DNA from: Pagrus major
Taxonomy: Eukaryota > Chordata > Actinopteri > Spariformes > Sparidae
Direction of reading: 5' to 3'
Length of the DNA: 64,000 nucleotides
Assembly (NCBI RefSeq): GCF_040436345.1
Contig: NC_133235.1
Location: 18,438,660-18,502,659 of the forward strand
In this document: positions 61,201-64,000 of the stretch, piece by piece
How the letters are laid out: each line of letters begins with the position of its first letter
Position numbering within the stretch: position 1 is the stretch's first letter
Made by a program: the position numbers and the translations under genes
The notes under the pieces: model-generated
Seen by the model: the letters and a program-made list of their open reading frames with translations, nothing else
What the model was told of the DNA's origin: nothing
The model's database searches: none

Positions 61201-64000
61201 CAATGTAGTACATGACTCCTTCATGACCTCTCTGGACTGGAGGTTTCCAGGCGAGCACCACATAGCTCTTGGTTGCCTCTGTCACCTCAACATCAGTGGG
61301 TTCTCCAGGGATGACGCCCACTGAGGAGGCAAGAGGAAGCTCACATTATTTGCAGGTGGTCAATTTAACCAGGTGACATGTACTTTTAATTCTTCACAGG
61401 TCACTTGGGCGATTAATCTGTTGATTTATGATTAATCAATTAGTTGTTTGATCTATAAAATGTCTGAAAATTGTTAAAACAATTCAGAAGCTGGAATCAG
61501 AGTTTAGACTTTTTTTTCCTATAATAACTTCAATATGTAAGTAAAATGGTTGGTATAAAATGCTATATCACGATTAACTGCTGATAAATCAGAGTTGGAA
61601 GCCGTCATACCAGTAGGATCCTCCTCTGTGAACTTGATCATCCCAGTCCAAGGAGCTGAGGGGCCAGCTATTGGGAAAAAAATCAAGAAATCCATTTAAA
61701 AAGTGCAGTTATTGGCTGTGTTGCAGCGTACTGGCACAACTCTGGTGCGCCTCTCACCTCGCAGACGGGCTCTGTCGGAGGGATCCATGGCAACCACTGC
61801 CTCAGAGACACGAGACGCGCGGCTGACTCCTGCCTTGTTCACGGCCCGCACCCTGAAGATGTAGGAACGTCCCTCCACCAGTCCTGTGACGGGGAAGCGG
61901 GCATACTTCACTGGGACGTCATTACACTGAGCCCAGTGGTGAGTGCCCACCTCGCACCTGCCAAGGAAACAAAGTCTTTTATTTAACTGCAATCGTGCCA
62001 TTTTATGTGTTGATTTTAGACGTTTTAAAATCTTCTAATTCTAGGAGGATTTGGTTTTGCTTTTCACAGCATAAATAAATCCTGTTTGTAGGATTGTCTC
62101 GCGGCCAAAGTAATGAGATGCTGCTCTGACCAACCTGTCGATGTAGTATCCAAGGATGGAGCTGCTGCCCTCCACCGCTGGCTGCTTCCAGGTCACCACC
62201 ACGTAGTCCTTATTGGCATCATGACAGCGCACATCCAGGGGGGCCACGGGAACACCCTCCACCTCCAAATCGGCATCTGGCATAGCAAGACACACACACA
62301 CACACACACACAACACACACTTGTAAGTAGTGCTGTTTCTAAATCAGGCTGATCTCCATGACACACTCAGTGTCCATTTTCTGACCTAGTTACATCGTTA
62401 CAGTAGAGCTTGTGTGGCAGGACTGTAGCTAGCTGTCACAGATTATTTTGCATCTTGGTAACATTAAAAAGGGGATTCTGAGGATTTTCTCTCATGCATA
62501 AACCTGCTGATTTGTATTACAGATCAGACTCTCTGTGGCGACTTTAAGGGTACGCAGACGGATATAGAAGCGACATTCCACAGAGAAACCAAACACCTCA
62601 GAGAGAGTGTCACGTCACTTAAAGACACAGCAGAATTGAATGGTTCCCTCACACGTCCGTGAGTGTGGTGATCTCTAATATGTTGTTTCAATTTGCACAC
62701 AACACTGTTGTTGAAAGCTGTGTAAATCAGACTTCAAGTCTAACAGACTCAAACTTTTTGCATTAACATTAAGAGCTTTAGTTGAAATATCCAGCGGGCA
62801 GCTTACCTCTGACAAACACATAGGCGGAGTAGGTGTCAAAGCCAGATTTGGTGTTGACGCGCAGGGTGTACATGCCCTCATCCTCCTTGTTGAGGTGGGC
62901 GAGGGTGAGTGTGGCACGCTCCCCAGACCAGTGGGTGTGCACCCATTTGGAGGGCTTCAAGGGGACAGCTAACGGGACAAGTGACAAAAACAAAACACCC
63001 ATGATTGGATGCATGTAGCGGATTCATCAGAAAGGTAATATACAGTAGTTATAAAGGAGCATAACGCATTATTTCTGTTTTATTTTTCCACTTACAGTTT
63101 CTGGACCACACAACATTAGGCTGGTAGTTTTTCACAGTGGGATAAATGATGACAGTGCAGCCCAGACTCAGTGTTTCTCCTTCATTGCCGAAGGCCACTT
63201 CGAATTTGTCAAGGATGGTTGTTTTAAAGGTGACACCGTGTTCTGCGGAGAAACCATCTGCAGAAGAAACACTGCTATTAAAACGTTATACCTGCATTTA
63301 CTGACTTTTTGAGCACTTTGTGGCAGCACAACAATCTGTAAACACAACACTGACATATTATCACTTTATAAATGTGTTTTTTTACACATCCAGCAGATAC
63401 AATCATCATTTGGAGATGTTTTTGTTTATCCCCCTGACAAGTGAAAGACCAATATTCACTCTCCTTCTAGCTCCGTATTTGGTCTCCATCAACTCAACAG
63501 TAAAAATGTCTTGCTCCTGAGATAAACGCTAAACTGCATTCACCTGCTGGTCAAATACTTGTTTGGGTTTTCGGGTTTGGATTTAAGATCGTGGTTTGGG
63601 TTAAAGTTAATCCTTTTATAGCTAGGACATTTCATTAATGTGATTGGTCAGGAACAACACAGCACCAAAAGGCAATATCAGATTGTGCACAGAGCAGGTA
63701 GTCAACAGTGGGTTTTTATAGCAGCCTGCTATGGCTGGTAATGGGTTGGATGAAAAAAAAAAAAAACTATAAACAATCTGCAGAGCTGAACATTTTGATT
63801 CGTGCATCTTTCATTCCTACATTCCTACTAATTGTATGTCTTACAGAGCATCTTTGATTACTGTATACACTGTATGTGTAATACTAAATGTAATATACAA
63901 ATCAAGTTGCCTGGTTTTAATCAAAACTTAAGAGAATGATTCAAAATGACTCACGTGGTTTGGGATCTAGTGGGCCTGCTTCCTCGCCATCCTGGAACCC
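50092..64000 (-). CDS. myom1: Myomesin-1, M-band protein (3' 30 coding exons; 5' part outside window)
   Basis: Exons in transcript order: 63955-64000 (cut by the window end), 63096-63257, 62807-62968, 62135-62276, 61758-61957, 61611-61667, 61196-61320, 60733-60916, 60396-60570, 59749-59870, 58562-58758, 58269-58395, 57779-57963, 57523-57637, 57146-57302, 56884-56990, 56455-56499, 56087-56223, 55851-55995, 55524-55583, 55373-55440, 55161-55286, 54078-54165, 53943-53981, 53654-53759, 52338-52501, 52195-52231, 51926-51948, 50528-50583 and 50092-50358. They join in frame to 1207 residues plus stop. Domains in order: one Ig, five fibronectin III, five Ig separated by helical linkers. That is the C-terminal part of myomesin, the elastic antiparallel dimer that cross-links myosin filaments at the sarcomeric M-band and binds titin. 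By eye it fits MYOM1 better than MYOM2 or MYOM3, and the place next to lpin2 agrees. Confidence 0.95.
50749..51662. mobile_element. TTAA-flanked DNA transposon-like element containing a second insertion
   Basis: The left terminus TTAAAGGGACAGTTTTCCCC and right terminus GGGGTGAACTGTCCCTTTAA are inverted copies with few mismatches and both include TTAA. The interior block ATCATGACCCGGTTACTT is separated from TAATCCAAAGACC by another element at 50899-51270. Non-coding; in the myom1 intron before the last two exons. Confidence 0.65.
50899..51270. mobile_element. Small repeat element nested in the 50749-51662 element
   Basis: Left end TTAAAGCGATATTATGTAG, right end CATTATGTTGCTTTAG; the ends are imperfectly inverted. 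The interior block CTTGGCGCCCCCCACAGTTT is typical of a fish repeat. The target duplication is not clear. Confidence 0.55.
52338..53981 (-). CDS. myom1: myom1: 39-base linker exon and Ig domain My12
   Basis: Exon 53943-53981 (39 bases) encodes YQTVLNELFRVI, a short helix. My12 spans exons 53654-53759 (VQVISTEHGIILYSNVTY, VGWLHK) and 52338-52501 (ERVKSGVTGEQLWLKINEPT, KDKGKYAMDIFDGKDGVKRV). GVTGEQ, INEPT, DKGKY and DLSGQ are conserved MYOM1 blocks. Confidence 0.93.
54078..55583 (-). CDS. myom1: myom1: helical linker and Ig domain My11
   Basis: Linker exon 55524-55583 gives KKSEFERAEWVRKQG, an amphipathic helix that in myomesins joins My10 to My11. My11 spans exons 55373-55440 (PHFVEYLDFTVTEECNVLLK), 55161-55286 (ETEITWSKDCIEIAEDDEDA) and 54078-54165 (KADAGIYEVFLKDDRGKDKS). 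KQGPHFVEYL and KDDRGKDKS are close to mammalian MYOM1. Confidence 0.93.
55851..57302 (-). CDS. myom1: myom1: Ig domains My9 and My10 with linker
   Basis: My9: exons 57146-57302 (GTKEIYVDVDDDGVISMVFE, EFIWSKNYKAV) and 56884-56990 (LEDLGTYSCVVTGTDGFSSS). Linker exon 56455-56499 gives LMRLLDISHEHKFP, predicted helical. My10: exons 56087-56223 (ELLEKGRVRFWTQVEKL, YVFNDVIITQGK) and 55851-55995 (TTGIIEMFMDSLEVTDEGTF). These Ig-helix units make the elastic tail of the myomesin filament. Confidence 0.93.
57523..58758 (-). CDS. myom1: myom1: fibronectin III domains 4 and 5
   Basis: Domain 4: exons 58562-58758 (IPGKPSGVTVLEAVKDYMVV, GWTAPAKDGGADIRGYFVDY) and 58269-58395 (NVFYQFQVRAMNMAGVSKAS). Domain 5: exons 57779-57963 (APVGLHVLEVRDTSAVVLWE, FNGRTPVNGYYLDLKV) and 57523-57637 (GTSYVFRVLAQNLAGVGKPS). 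Both show the conserved tryptophan and the Y-x-F-x-V motif. The intron between the domains holds an AATCG-family repeat copy (58075-58215). Confidence 0.94.
58075..58215. repeat. AATCG-family repeat fragment
   Basis: Starts AGGGCTGTAACTAACGATTA and continues TTTCATGATTAATCGATTCA, then GTCCAACCAACAGTCCAAAA. It is the same family as 27600-27950 and sits in a myom1 intron. Confidence 0.6.
59749..60570 (-). CDS. myom1: myom1: fibronectin III domain 3
   Basis: Exons 60396-60570 (LPSTPGNPVATRNTDTSVVV, FWAASKDVTHLVGYYIDCSV) and 59749-59870 (CHGLTTGANYVFRVKAVNAA). The domain ends with VVVKAAV and one base of a serine codon. In mammals the alternatively spliced EH segment is inserted directly after this domain; the downstream intron here (58759-59748) is under 1 kb. 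Confidence 0.93.
60733..62276 (-). CDS. myom1: myom1: fibronectin III domains 1 and 2
   Basis: Domain 1 is split over 62135-62276 (VPVAPLDVRCHDANKDYVVV, then TWKQP) and 61758-61957 (CEVGTHHWAQCND, VEGRSYIFRVRAVNKAGVS). A 57-base linker exon at 61611-61667 gives GPSAPWTGMIKFTEEDPT. Domain 2 is split over 61196-61320 (IPGEPTDVEVTEATKSYVVL) and 60733-60916 (WQRVNTGMPVKSPRFALFDL, AEGKSYNFRVRCCNSAGVGE). Each domain begins and ends in phase 1, so each is a self-contained exon module. The Y-x-F-R-V ... N-x-A-G block is the fibronectin III signature. Confidence 0.94.
61395..61600. repeat. AATCG-family repeat fragment
   Basis: Contains GATTAATCTGTTGATTTATG, ATTAATCAATTAGTTGTTTG and CTATAAAATGTCTGAAAATT. 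Partial copy, in a myom1 intron. Confidence 0.55.
62286..62314. repeat. (CA)n microsatellite
   Basis: A CA run interrupted once, directly beside the acceptor of myom1 exon 62135-62276. On the transcribed strand it is a GT run about 10 bases upstream of the splice site. Confidence 0.85.
62807..64000 (-). CDS. myom1: myom1: linker and N-terminal-side Ig domain
   Basis: The edge exon 63955-64000 gives GFQDGEEAGPLDPKP. Exons 63096-63257 and 62807-62968 encode one Ig domain: FGNEGETLSLGCTVII (first cysteine), NVVWSRN (core tryptophan), KWVHTHWSGERATLTLAHL and EDEGMYTLRV (the D-x-G-x-Y strand-F motif). They correspond to the second myomesin Ig (My3). The preceding Ig and the myosin-binding head lie outside the window. 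Confidence 0.92.

Noticed and set aside
1..64000. CRISPR arrays, rRNA, tRNA, phage or integron-like features
   Set aside because: None seen. The window is vertebrate nuclear DNA with spliced genes and eukaryotic repeats.

Overview
The window is nuclear DNA of a ray-finned fish, very probably a percomorph teleost. The proteins are vertebrate-specific (EMILIN, lipin, myomesin), the introns are short and GT-AG, and the spacer DNA carries interspersed repeats of types I recognise from teleost genomes. These include small TTAA-flanked elements, an AATCG-rich family, LINE 3' ends and tetranucleotide repeats. No bacterial, viral or plasmid features are present.

Three protein-coding genes fill the window in the order emilin2 (+), lpin2 (-), myom1 (-). 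Human 18p11.3 has the same order and orientation (EMILIN2, LPIN2, MYOM1), so the gene names rest on both protein sequence and synteny. Whether this is the a or b teleost copy cannot be decided here.

1-3824: no gene recognised (5' flank of emilin2). 3825-22232: emilin2, nine coding exons, 1130 codons, complete. It encodes a secreted extracellular-matrix glycoprotein (signal peptide, EMI, coiled coil, proline-rich part, C1q). About 22.7-24.6 kb: intergenic, between two convergent 3' ends. 24.6-48.9 kb: lpin2, nineteen coding exons giving a 917-residue phosphatidate phosphatase, with a 2.7 kb 3' UTR, a non-coding first exon near 48.7 kb and a possible alternative coding first exon at 44.3-44.4 kb. 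48.9-49.97 kb: intergenic. 49.97-64.0 kb: myom1, thirty coding exons covering the C-terminal 1207 residues. Its 5' part lies beyond the window end.

The three genes form a conserved neighbourhood, not a pathway: matrix adhesion, lipid synthesis and signalling, and sarcomeric M-band structure. All three models were built by hand from splice sites, and the phases agree across every junction (total coding lengths 3393, 2754 and 3624 bases, all divisible by 3). I found no undescribed multi-gene system. The observations most worth checking are the in-frame alternative lpin2 N-terminus, a substituted LxxIL motif in lipin-2, a repeat insertion whose empty target can be read from a related copy in the window, and a possible poison exon in myom1 where mammals place the EH exon.
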